A DNA stretch of 9,798 bases from positions 1-9,798 of the forward strand of contig CANDYO010000073.1 of the NCBI GenBank assembly GCA_947424995.1, in the 5' to 3' direction. Positions within the stretch are counted from its first letter, which is position 1; the number at the start of each line of letters is the position of its first letter. The position numbers were made by a program, and so were the translations under genes. Shown here piece after piece: positions 1-7,084 of the stretch. Origin of the DNA: Rickettsiales bacterium (GTDB taxonomy: Bacteria > Pseudomonadota > Alphaproteobacteria > Rickettsiales > CANDYO01). The notes beneath the pieces were generated by a model that did no database searches, was not told the origin of the DNA, and worked only from the letters and a program-made list of their open reading frames with translations.

Positions 1-559
1 CTGATTTAAGAAATGTTAATTTCAGATCTTGATCATAAGCATGGCTATTTTTGCTAATAAGTTCTCCAATTTTTACCGTAAAGAAAGGTGAATAATCTTG
101 CTCTTTCGAAGGTCTATGGCTTACGCTATTTTTTTCTTCTTCAAAAAAATCATGATTCTTTGATTCCTTAATATCATTGATTACTTCTTCAATATCTACG
201 TGAGCATTTTCTCTCTTGTAAGCTTCAAGATGTATTTCATCTTTAGATAGATCGGTCTTTATAGGGCGTCCATGTAAGTAATCAAAACGCAAATTTTGAT
301 AACTACAAGTACCTTTAGTTAAGCTGATAAAGCTTTTTAAGAAATCATAATTATTGTAATAAGAGCAAGCAACTGGATATTTTAGATCATATACATAACA
401 AACATCTGGCTTACAGCTATAATCAAGCTCTTTACGAGCTTCTTCTCTAGTCATGAGTCCCTTCTTAGCTTGTAAGAATCCCATTCCTAAGGGTTTGGCA
501 TTATTATATAGAGTTAAAAGAAGTTCTTCTTTATCTATATCTTTTACATTAACAGTCAT
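1..559 (-). CDS. Uncharacterised protein, N-terminal part (cut by window edge)
   Basis: An open frame runs on the minus strand from an ATG at 559 to the left edge, 186 codons without a stop, so the C-terminus lies outside the window. The start is supported by a purine-rich GAGAGAG just upstream (563-569) and a near-consensus promoter (615-643). The N-terminus reads LYNNAKPLGMGFLQ (residues 17-30), then MTREEARKEL (36-45), then a Cys/Tyr-rich stretch (about 46-90), then FDYLHGRPIKTDLS (92-105), then a charged, Glu/Lys-rich region. From memory, the pieces 'NAKP.GMGFL', 'MT.EEA' and 'FDYL.GR..K.DLS' resemble a short, widespread family of hypothetical proteins of unknown function. If so, the Cys/Tyr-rich part would be an insertion between two halves of that domain. 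There is no signal peptide or membrane segment in the visible part. I assign no function. It lies in the same direction as spoT and 112 bp downstream of it, but probably has its own transcript. Confidence 0.8.
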   Translation of the reverse strand, partial: MTVNVKDIDKEELLLTLYNNAKPLGMGFLQAKKGLMTREEARKELDYSCKPDVCYVYDLKYPVACSYYNNYDFLKSFISLTKGTCSYQNLRFDYLHGRPIKTDLSKDEIHLEAYKRENAHVDIEEVINDIKESKNHDFFEEEKNSVSHRPSKEQDYSPFFTVKIGELISKNSHAYDQDLKLTFLKS

Positions 560-614
560 AAACTCTCTCGTGAAAAAAGTATTAAATAATTAATTAGTAC
601 AGTTAGTTATGTAA

Positions 615-643
615 CTTATATAATTAATGAGCTTGTTTGTCAA
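615..643 (-). promoter_or_regulatory. Sigma-70-type promoter for the left-edge gene
   Basis: On the minus strand, TTGACA (638-643, full consensus) is followed after exactly 17 bases by TATAAG (615-620, five of six consensus positions). Transcription would begin near 608, giving a leader of about 50 nt before the ATG at 559. The -35 box lies only about 30 bp past the spoT stop codon, so this gene is probably transcribed separately from spoT. No terminator hairpin is visible between spoT and this promoter, so read-through is possible. Confidence 0.7.
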
Positions 644-671
644 TAACTAAAACATAACCTGATTTGCTGCT

Positions 672-2819
672 TTATAATTTATATCTTTCGACATAGTGGA
701 CGCATTCTTTAGAGCGGAGTGAGGCGATGATGGTGGTAAGTTGAGTGATGCCCATTACTTCAATATCCACTACTAATTCAAAAAAGTCTTTCGAGCGATT
801 TATTATTTTGAGGTTATTGATATTGCAGCCTTGTTTAGCAATAATACTGCAGATAGTTGCTAAGCTGCTTGGTTCATTAGCAATGGTCATTTTTAAACGC
901 CCTACATGTTTACTATCGTTGTTATCTTTATCCCAAGATACTTCAATCCATTTTTCTGGCATTTCATTGAAATTTTCTAACATATCACAATCAGATGTAT
1001 GTACTGTAATCCCTTTGCCGCTATGGAAAATTCCAATAATTTGATCACCAGGGAGGGGGTGGCAACAAGCAGCAAAATTGACTGCCATTCCTGGAATCAT
1101 CCCTTTGATGGGCACTGAAGTTTCTGCAGATTTTTCTTTTTTCTTAAATTTAAAGAAAGATAATTTATCGCGTAAATTACCTAACTTAGTAGTTTTTTGC
1201 CCATATAATGCTTTCAAAACATCATCTCTGCTAATGGTTCCTTCACCAACTGAAGAGTATAAGTCATCTAAATTTTTCTTATGGAATAAGTCTAAATAAT
1301 CTCTAACTTCTTCTTCCTTAAATTCTCGGCCTTCTTGATTGAAAAATTTTAATAAAATTGCTTTACCAAGGCTGATATATTCCTTTTTCTGCTGCAAACG
1401 AATAAAACGTTTAATTTCTGATTTTGCTTTAGCAGTTATTACAAATTTTTCCCAAGAAATTGATGGTACTTGATTTTTTGAAGTGATTACTTCTACTTGA
1501 TCGCCATTTTCTAATTTGGATTTCAAGGGTACAATTCTTCCATTAATTTTAGCGCCCACACAAGTATTACCCACATCTGAATGAAGAGCGTAAGCAAAGT
1601 CAACTGAAGTTGCTCCTTTAGGTAAGGCTATAATTTCACCTTTAGGAGTAAAGCAAAATACTTGGTCTTCATACATTTCTAGTTTAGTATGCTCAATAAA
1701 TTCTTCTGTTTCTGAATTTTCAAGAATTTTTAGCAATTCTCTTATCCACTTGAATTGCTTACCTTCAACTTGGCTATTAGTTATGTCAATGGCTTGCTTA
1801 TATCCCCAATGAGCAGCTACCCCTAATTCATTTACTTCATGCATTTCACGGGTGCGAATTTGAATCTCAATCCGTTGTTTATCTGGACCAACTACTACAG
1901 TATGTAGAGAGCTATATCCATTGTCTTTAGGAGTGCTGATATAGTCTTTAAAGCTATTAGGAATCATATGATAAGCAGCATGGATAATGCCTAATACTTG
2001 ATAGCAATCGATTACATCGTTAACAATAACTCTGAAAGCTATAATGTCTGAAAGCTGCTCAAAGCTAACATTCTTCTGTTTCATTTTTTGCCAAATTGAG
2101 CAAGGCGTTTTCTCTCTTCCCTTTACTTCAGCATTAATACCAAAATCGGCAATAGTTGCTTTAATATGAGTTTCTATTCTATCAACGACAGAACCTTCAT
2201 CCATTCGTAAATATTCAAGACGATTGATAATAGAACGTCGCTCTTCTGGATGTAATTTAGCAAAGGCCAAATCCTGCAATTCATTTTTAACTTTTTGCAT
2301 CCCAATCCGCTCTGCAAGCGGAGCGTAAATCTCCATAGTTTCAAGGGCTATTCTATTGGCTTTGCTATCTGAGAGAAAATTTATGGTACGCATATTATGC
2401 AAACGATCAGCTAGTTTGACGATTAATACTCTGATATCTTCAGACATAGCTAAGAGTAGTTTGCGGAAATTTTCTCCTTCACGAATATTATCTGGCTGGA
2501 ATTTTATCTTGGCAAGCTTGGTTACTCCATCGACAAGTTTAGCAACGCTGATACCAAAATTGCTTTGGATATCTTCAAGTTTAACAATAGTATCTTCTAC
2601 GGTATCATGTAGCAATGCAGTGAGTATTGAGTCCTCATCCAAATGCATATCAGCTAGAATCATTGCTACTGAAAATGGGTGCAAGTAATAAGGTTCACCA
2701 GAAGCTCTAATTTGGTTCTTATGTGCGTTTTTGGTGAATTCGCAAGCTTTAACCACTTGAGCTGGATCAAAATTTGGCGTATATGACCTAATCTTTTTTA
2801 GTAGAGCATCTGTCTGCAT
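672..2819 (-). CDS. spoT: Long RelA/SpoT homologue (RSH), (p)ppGpp hydrolase/synthetase
   Basis: This 715-residue protein has the full domain order of long RSH enzymes, which make and degrade (p)ppGpp in the stringent response. The HD hydrolase domain (about 20-180) keeps the expected metal and substrate residues: R38, H47, HDTVED at 71-76, and D138/N142 in ADRLHNMRT. The synthetase domain (about 215-345) has GREK (234-237), D258, NGYSSLH (300-306) and EIQIRT (318-323). TGS is at about 384-446, followed by a helical region, a Cys-rich conserved element with CCHPLPGDQ (585-593) and DC (610-611), and ACT at about 637-715. The usual bifunctional R-x-K-D motif reads S-F-K-D (289-292), so the first Arg is missing. 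Hydrolase activity looks intact. Synthetase activity is likely but its state is uncertain. Rickettsia genomes are known for fragmented spoT/relA genes, so an intact copy is notable. The ATG at 2819 has only a weak ribosome-binding site, and a good promoter lies about 45 bp upstream. Confidence 0.95.
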   Translation of the reverse strand: MQTDALLKKIRSYTPNFDPAQVVKACEFTKNAHKNQIRASGEPYYLHPFSVAMILADMHLDEDSILTALLHDTVEDTIVKLEDIQSNFGISVAKLVDGVTKLAKIKFQPDNIREGENFRKLLLAMSEDIRVLIVKLADRLHNMRTINFLSDSKANRIALETMEIYAPLAERIGMQKVKNELQDLAFAKLHPEERRSIINRLEYLRMDEGSVVDRIETHIKATIADFGINAEVKGREKTPCSIWQKMKQKNVSFEQLSDIIAFRVIVNDVIDCYQVLGIIHAAYHMIPNSFKDYISTPKDNGYSSLHTVVVGPDKQRIEIQIRTREMHEVNELGVAAHWGYKQAIDITNSQVEGKQFKWIRELLKILENSETEEFIEHTKLEMYEDQVFCFTPKGEIIALPKGATSVDFAYALHSDVGNTCVGAKINGRIVPLKSKLENGDQVEVITSKNQVPSISWEKFVITAKAKSEIKRFIRLQQKKEYISLGKAILLKFFNQEGREFKEEEVRDYLDLFHKKNLDDLYSSVGEGTISRDDVLKALYGQKTTKLGNLRDKLSFFKFKKKEKSAETSVPIKGMIPGMAVNFAACCHPLPGDQIIGIFHSGKGITVHTSDCDMLENFNEMPEKWIEVSWDKDNNDSKHVGRLKMTIANEPSSLATICSIIAKQGCNINNLKIINRSKDFFELVVDIEVMGITQLTTIIASLRSKECVHYVERYKL

Positions 2820-2862
2820 TTGTACTCAAGCTTCTTATCGTTAATTAAATCTGAACTATAGG

Positions 2863-2891
2863 ATTATAGCTCTATAGAAATTAAGAAGCAA
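2863..2891 (-). promoter_or_regulatory. Sigma-70-type promoter for spoT
   Basis: On the minus strand, TTGCTT (2886-2891) and a perfect TATAAT (2863-2868) are separated by 17 bases. Initiation near 2856 would give a leader of about 37 nt before the spoT ATG at 2819. It lies between spoT and the 2974-3150 palindromic repeat, so the repeat is upstream of the core promoter and not in the transcript. Confidence 0.6.
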
Positions 2892-2973
2892 TTTTTTAGT
2901 ATGATTTTAGTTTGATTATTATATAATGCGAATTACGAATTATAAATTAATTAAGACTAATATACGAACTGAG

Positions 2974-3150
2974 ATTGCATTAAAAACATACGAGGTCGTC
3001 ATTCTTGCCCGCCGTAGCCTTTGGCGAAGGCTAGGGCGAGAATCCAGTTGAATTCTTTTGAAAGCCTTTAGACTTAATACTATTAAGAGTTTTCAACTGG
3101 ACCCTAGGCCTTCGGCCAAGAGTGACGACCTCACGTGCTTCTAATGCAAT
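2974..3150. repeat. Nested palindromic repeat element, 177 bp, intergenic
   Basis: This stretch is clearly richer in GC than its surroundings and is built of inverted repeats inside inverted repeats. The outer arms are ATTGCATTA (2974-2982) and TAATGCAAT (3142-3150). Nine bases in on each side come GAGGTCGTCA (2992-3001) and TGACGACCTC (3123-3132). Further in are CCAGTTGAA (3044-3052) and TTCAACTGG (3092-3100), and at the centre CTTAATA-C-TATTAAG (3073-3087). Each arm carries its own small hairpin: TAGCCTT/AAGGCTA (3015-3021/3027-3033) on the left and GGCC-TTC-GGCC on the right. It resembles the dispersed palindromic elements of Rickettsiales and other bacteria, but one copy does not prove dispersal. 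No open frame of note crosses it. The rest of the 2820-3203 intergenic region holds only the spoT promoter and AT-rich DNA, with no convincing promoter for the downstream plus-strand gene. Confidence 0.85.
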
Positions 3151-3203
3151 TATATTCATGCAATAGTTTTTAATTATAACCCTAAGAGTTATAAAATAAA
3201 CCA

Positions 3204-3977
3204 ATGCTAAATCAAATCGCTAATTTTTTCCTTTTATTTAGTCATGATACGGTGATAATTCCGATGGTGATTATAGGGTTTATTTGGATAAAACGAAATA
3301 TTTTTTATCATGCAATCTGCTTGATTCTATTAAGCATGTTGTTTAGTGCTGCTTTAAAAGTTAGCTTTCAGAAAATTTCGCCTTATGGATTTTGTTTTCC
3401 TAGCGGACATATGCAAGCAGCAGTGGTTTTGTATGGTTGGTTAGCTTATAAATTTGAAAATCGCCTTTTGAGGATAGGAACCTTAATATTATTGAGTGGA
3501 ATAGGCATAAGTCTGGTATATCTAGATTATCATGATTATTTAGATGTCCTTGGCGGAATATTTTTTGCAGTGATTGTTCTATGGGTATATATAAGTGTTC
3601 TGCGAAAAATGAAACATGATATGCTTTGGATGAGCATTAGTTTAGCTACATTATTTATGCTATATATTTACCTCCGCTATGGTCAGATTATTCCTCATTT
3701 ATGGTTGGCATATTATGCTCTAATTGGCTTTACTCTTTCGGTGAAAATATTTGAACAAAAAATAGACTTAAGAAATATCACTCATAAAATTTTGGCTACT
3801 ATCTTATGCTTTTTAATTATATTAATTACTCATAGTATTTTTCAATCCCATTTTCTACTTAGTTTGCCTGCGTATTTATACCAAATGAAATGGCTATTGA
3901 TTGGAATTAGTATCCCTTGTAGTAGTTTTACTAGCAATGTTATCATGGAAATAGTAACCAATAAGCATTACCGATAA
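3204..3977 (+). CDS. PAP2-superfamily integral membrane phosphatase-like protein
   Basis: The 257-residue protein is very hydrophobic, with several predicted membrane helices (for example about 15-30, 36-52, 72-83, 92-107, 115-132, 143-157, 195-210 and 228-240). It shows the PAP2 phosphatase signature: FPSGH at 65-69 with H69 as the likely proton donor, and YLDYHDYLDVLGG at 106-118, where H110 and D114 match the nucleophile His and its Asp partner. Family members remove phosphate from lipid phosphates such as phosphatidate or undecaprenyl pyrophosphate at the membrane. Two arginines are altered: the usual K-x6-R-P motif reads K52...S59-P60, and the Arg of the S-R-x5-H motif is Leu104. Activity may therefore be changed, and the substrate cannot be inferred. 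The C-terminal half beyond the PAP2 core carries further hydrophobic segments, a longer tail than small PAP2 enzymes. No strong ribosome-binding site precedes the ATG. It is divergent from spoT and convergent with rnd. Confidence 0.8.
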   Translation: MLNQIANFFLLFSHDTVIIPMVIIGFIWIKRNIFYHAICLILLSMLFSAALKVSFQKISPYGFCFPSGHMQAAVVLYGWLAYKFENRLLRIGTLILLSGIGISLVYLDYHDYLDVLGGIFFAVIVLWVYISVLRKMKHDMLWMSISLATLFMLYIYLRYGQIIPHLWLAYYALIGFTLSVKIFEQKIDLRNITHKILATILCFLIILITHSIFQSHFLLSLPAYLYQMKWLLIGISIPCSSFTSNVIMEIVTNKHYR

Positions 3978-4012
3978 AGATTATTTAAAAGCTCTATTTC
4001 AAGATAAAAATA

Positions 4013-4140
4013 AGCGTCATCTATGACGAAGGCGCCGAAGATCGGGGGTATCAGGAGATTTATATCCTCATGAGATCCCCGGTCGCACTGCTTTTCAAGC
4101 AGCTTGCTAGGGATGACGCGTAACTTTTGGGGATGACGCT
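4013..4140. repeat. Second palindromic repeat element, overlapping the 3' end of rnd
   Basis: The outer arms AGCGTCATC (4013-4021) and GATGACGCT (4132-4140) are a perfect 9-bp inverted repeat. A second copy of GATGACGC (4112-4119) lies just inside the right arm. The interior forms a strong hairpin, GATCGGGG (4040-4047) with CCCCGGTC (4077-4084, one G-T pair), plus AGGA/TCCT (4053-4056/4065-4068) near the tip and a separate CTGCTT-TTC-AAGCAG hairpin (4088-4102). It sits between two convergent genes and covers the end of the RNase D frame, including its stop codon. Its sequence differs from the 2974-3150 element, so it is a second repeat type. It could stop or slow transcription from either side, but no T-tract of the classical terminator kind follows it. 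Confidence 0.8.
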
Positions 4141-5219
4141 GCGTCTCCCTTCAATTCTAAGGCAAGTTCACCGAAAACTTCGTAGCGCCATCCGGTTAAT
4201 GGGCGAAGCGATGTGTCATTAGTAGAGCAAAGATTTTTTAAATCTTGAGTGGTAGCTATAACACTAGATGGTAATTTATATTCATCTGCTTGTTGTTTTA
4301 CTAATAACTTAAGTGCTGATAGTAATTCAGAACTAGTTTTGTAATTGTATGAATCAAGATTATGATCTAAATCATCCTCAAGTTGTTTGCTTAAAGAGTC
4401 ATTAATAATAGTTATAATTTCTTCATTAAAATTATTGAAGTTACCTATCTTTTTAAGCTCTTCTAGTGTAAGAGGCATGTTTTGAGCAAGCTTAAGTAAA
4501 ATTTCTTCTTTTAAGAAATGATTGCGCGGTAAGTTATATTGTTGTGCTTTTATTTCTCTCCAAGTAGCTAATTTTTTTAAAACTAAGTTAACTTTAAAGC
4601 CTTGGGTATTCTTTATTTTTTTCCAAGATTCATTAAGAATGATGTTAAAGTTATGCGGTTGATTTAAGATTTTTATCTCTTCCGTAACCCAAGGTAAACG
4701 TTGATTGTTGTTTAGCATTTTTATTAATATTAAATAAATTTCACGTAAATGAGTTACGTCGCCTAGAGCATAATCAATTTGTTTTGACGATAATGGACGC
4801 ATAGTCCAATCGCTAATACGAGAGCTTTTATCTACCTGAATATTTAGCATCTCTAAGACCAACGCTTCATAGCTTACTGATTCACCGAATCCACAGAAGC
4901 TTGCAGCGATTTGAGTATCAAAAATATTTTTAGGTAAGCGCTTATTATAGAGCAGTAAAATTTCTAAGTCTTGTTTAGCTGAGTGAAAAACTTTAACTAT
5001 ATTTGTATCTTGTAAAATTATATCTAGAGGCGCTAAATTAAGATCAGGACTTAATGGATCAATAAGCACGGCCATTTTATCAGTGGCTACTTGAATTAAG
5101 CATAGTTTTGGATAATAAGTTTTTTCTCTTGAAAATTCAGTATCAATAGTAATAAAATCCGTTGCCCTTATAGTTTGACAAAATTTCTCTAATTGAGCGG
5201 TATTAAGTATTATGTTCAT
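4107..5219 (-). CDS. rnd: Ribonuclease D (DEDDy 3'-5' exoribonuclease)
   Basis: RNase D trims the 3' ends of tRNA precursors and other small RNAs in the cytoplasm. The exonuclease domain has all DEDDy residues, here numbered from the ATG at 5219: D26 and E28 in IDTEF, D84 in HSAKQDLEILL, and Y150/D154 in IDYALGDVTHLREIY. An HRDC-like helical domain follows (about 208-280), with LATWREIKAQQYNLPRN as its most typical part. An upstream in-frame TTG at 5234 is possible, but the ATG at 5219 gives MNIILNTAQLEKFC, the usual family start, and a length of 370 residues. The last residues, about GDAASSPKVTRHP, and the TAG stop come from the right arm of the palindromic repeat at 4013-4140, so the C-terminus appears to have been rewritten by that element. 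The gene is divergent from aspS, with starts 74 bp apart. Function is well supported; the tail is probably dispensable. Confidence 0.93.
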   Translation of the reverse strand: MNIILNTAQLEKFCQTIRATDFITIDTEFSREKTYYPKLCLIQVATDKMAVLIDPLSPDLNLAPLDIILQDTNIVKVFHSAKQDLEILLLYNKRLPKNIFDTQIAASFCGFGESVSYEALVLEMLNIQVDKSSRISDWTMRPLSSKQIDYALGDVTHLREIYLILIKMLNNNQRLPWVTEEIKILNQPHNFNIILNESWKKIKNTQGFKVNLVLKKLATWREIKAQQYNLPRNHFLKEEILLKLAQNMPLTLEELKKIGNFNNFNEEIITIINDSLSKQLEDDLDHNLDSYNYKTSSELLSALKLLVKQQADEYKLPSSVIATTQDLKNLCSTNDTSLRPLTGWRYEVFGELALELKGDAASSPKVTRHP

Positions 5220-5228
5220 AAGTTTTTC

Positions 5229-5257
5229 TTGCAAAAAAAGTGATTACGCTGTTAAAT
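5229..5257 (+). promoter_or_regulatory. Possible promoter for aspS
   Basis: TTGCAA (5229-5234) and TTAAAT (5252-5257) are 17 bases apart, each matching four of six consensus positions. They lie about 40 bp before the preferred aspS ATG, in the short rnd/aspS divergent gap. The -35 box overlaps the alternative TTG start of rnd, which is another reason to prefer the ATG at 5219 for rnd. In AT-rich DNA such matches are common, so this is only a candidate. Confidence 0.3.
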
Positions 5258-5293
5258 AGCCCGTATCTTAATCGTTTTTTAGAAAGTAGTAAA

Positions 5294-7084
5294 ATGCATA
5301 AATATCGTACTCATAATTGTGGAGAATTAAGTTTAGCTAATGTTGGCCAAGAAGTAAAGTTATCTGGTTGGGTGCATCGTCGCCGAGATCATGGTAGTCT
5401 TGCCTTTATAGATCTTAGAGACCATTATGGTTTAACGCAATGTTTAATAGATAGTGATAGTGATCTTACCCATCAAATTGCTCATTTACATTATGAATCA
5501 GTGATTACTATTACTGGAATAGTAACTGCTAGAGATGCGGAAGCTCGTAATAGCAATTTAGTTACTGGTGACGTTGAAGTTAAAATTAAAACTTTCCACC
5601 TTGAGTCAGATGCAGATTTGTTGCCACTACAAGTAAATAGTGATAAAGAATTTCCTGAAGAAACTCGCCTGCGCTATAGATTTCTTGATCTACGTAGGGA
5701 AAAATTACATAATAATATTGTTCTTAGGGCGAAAATTATTTCAGCAATTCGTGAAAAAATGACTGCCCAAGGATTCATTGAATTTCAAACACCAATTTTA
5801 ACGGCAAGCTCTCCCGAAGGAGCACGTGACTTTTTAGTGCCAAGCCGAATTCATCCAGGTAAATTTTATGCATTACCGCAAGCTCCACAACAATTTAAAC
5901 AATTATTGATGACTTCTGGATTCGATCGCTATTTCCAAATAGCGCCATGTTTTCGTGATGAAGATGCTAGGGCTGATCGTTCGCCTGGTGAATTCTACCA
6001 ATTAGATATTGAAATGGCTTTTGTAACTCAAGAAGATGTTTTTAACGCTGTTGAACCAGTGATGCGTTCAATTTTTACTGAGTTTTCAACCAAGCAAGTA
6101 ACCGCATCGCCATTTCCGCATATCACTTATTATGATTCAATGCTCAAATATGGTAATGATAAACCTGATTTGCGTAATCCTTTAATCATTTGTGATGCGA
6201 CTGAAATTTTCCGCGATAGTGAATTTACTATCTTCCGTGAGAATATTAAGAAAGGTTCTATAGTTAGAGCAATACCAGCACCAAAGACTGCTGAATTGCC
6301 ACGCAGTTTCTTTGATAAGATGATCGCTTTTGCTCAAGAAAATGGTGCAGCTGGACTTGGCTATATCAGCTTTACCGGCGATGGAACAGCAAAAGGGCCG
6401 ATTGCTAAATTCTTAAATGAAGTTCAATTAGCTGATTTAAAGAAAATAGCTAAAATTAATAATGGTGATTCAGTATTTTTTGCCTCTGATATAGATAACA
6501 AAGCCGCTAAGCTTGCAGGATTGGTTAGAACAAGATTGGCAGAAGAGCTAAGTTTAATTGATCATGATAAGTTTGAGTTTTGTTGGGTTGTTGACTTTCC
6601 TTTCTATGAATGGAGTGAGGATGAAGGTAAAATGGACTTTAGCCATAATCCATTCTCGATGCCACAAGGTGGATTGGAAGTGCTAAATAATGCTAAGACA
6701 AAAGAAGATTTGCTTAATATTAAAGCATTCCAATATGATATTGTTTGTAATGGTATTGAACTTTCCAGCGGAGCTATTCGTAATCATAAACCTGAAATTA
6801 TGTACAGAGCTTTTGAAATTGTAGGCTATGGCAAAGAAGTGGTTGATGACCGCTTCCGTAGTCTAATCACTGCCTTCAAATATGGCGCTCCTCCACATGG
6901 TGGAGTTGCTCCAGGGATTGATCGAATAGTGATGTTACTTGCTGATGAGAAAAATATTCGTGAAGTTATTGCCTTCCCAATGAACCAACAAGCGCAAGAT
7001 TTATTGATGAATGCGCCAGCTATGGTGGATGAAAAGCAATTAAGAGAATTGCATATTCAACCACGCAAAGTAGTAAAGAGCTAG
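5294..7084 (+). CDS. aspS: Aspartyl-tRNA synthetase, bacterial type
   Basis: This enzyme charges tRNA-Asp with aspartate in the cytoplasm. I chose the ATG at 5294 over the in-frame GTG at 5240 because MHKYRTHNCGEL is the normal family N-terminus and GAAAGTAG lies just upstream; the protein is then 596 residues, usual for bacterial AspRS. The N-terminal OB-fold anticodon-binding domain (about 1-105) contains GWVHRRRDHG (25-34). The class II catalytic core has motif 2, FRDEDARADR (220-229) with EFYQLDIE (233-240), the bacterial GAD insertion (about 290-405), SHNPFSMP (450-457), and motif 3, GGVAPGIDR (536-544). The C-terminal QQAQDLLMNAP and QLRELHI are typical. His33 matches the residue seen in non-discriminating AspRS (Leu in E. 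coli), while the second marker position appears to be Glu83 instead of Gly, so specificity for tRNA-Asn is unclear. The gene ends in a strong hairpin terminator. Confidence 0.97.
   Translation: MHKYRTHNCGELSLANVGQEVKLSGWVHRRRDHGSLAFIDLRDHYGLTQCLIDSDSDLTHQIAHLHYESVITITGIVTARDAEARNSNLVTGDVEVKIKTFHLESDADLLPLQVNSDKEFPEETRLRYRFLDLRREKLHNNIVLRAKIISAIREKMTAQGFIEFQTPILTASSPEGARDFLVPSRIHPGKFYALPQAPQQFKQLLMTSGFDRYFQIAPCFRDEDARADRSPGEFYQLDIEMAFVTQEDVFNAVEPVMRSIFTEFSTKQVTASPFPHITYYDSMLKYGNDKPDLRNPLIICDATEIFRDSEFTIFRENIKKGSIVRAIPAPKTAELPRSFFDKMIAFAQENGAAGLGYISFTGDGTAKGPIAKFLNEVQLADLKKIAKINNGDSVFFASDIDNKAAKLAGLVRTRLAEELSLIDHDKFEFCWVVDFPFYEWSEDEGKMDFSHNPFSMPQGGLEVLNNAKTKEDLLNIKAFQYDIVCNGIELSSGAIRNHKPEIMYRAFEIVGYGKEVVDDRFRSLITAFKYGAPPHGGVAPGIDRIVMLLADEKNIREVIAFPMNQQAQDLLMNAPAMVDEKQLRELHIQPRKVVKS

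Noticed and set aside
745..2688. Plus-strand open frames of 73-110 codons opposite spoT (745-1044, 1078-1299, 2356-2688).
   Set aside because: They are antisense shadows of the well-conserved spoT gene, with no ribosome-binding site or recognisable protein sequence.
2974..3150. A MITE or insertion-sequence remnant with target-site duplication.
   Set aside because: No direct repeat flanks the outer arms and no transposase fragment is present; I describe it only as a palindromic repeat.
5240..5293. An 18-residue N-terminal extension of AspRS from a GTG at 5240.
   Set aside because: The ATG at 5294 gives the exact family N-terminus, has purine-rich sequence before it, and the candidate promoter -10 box lies inside the supposed extension.
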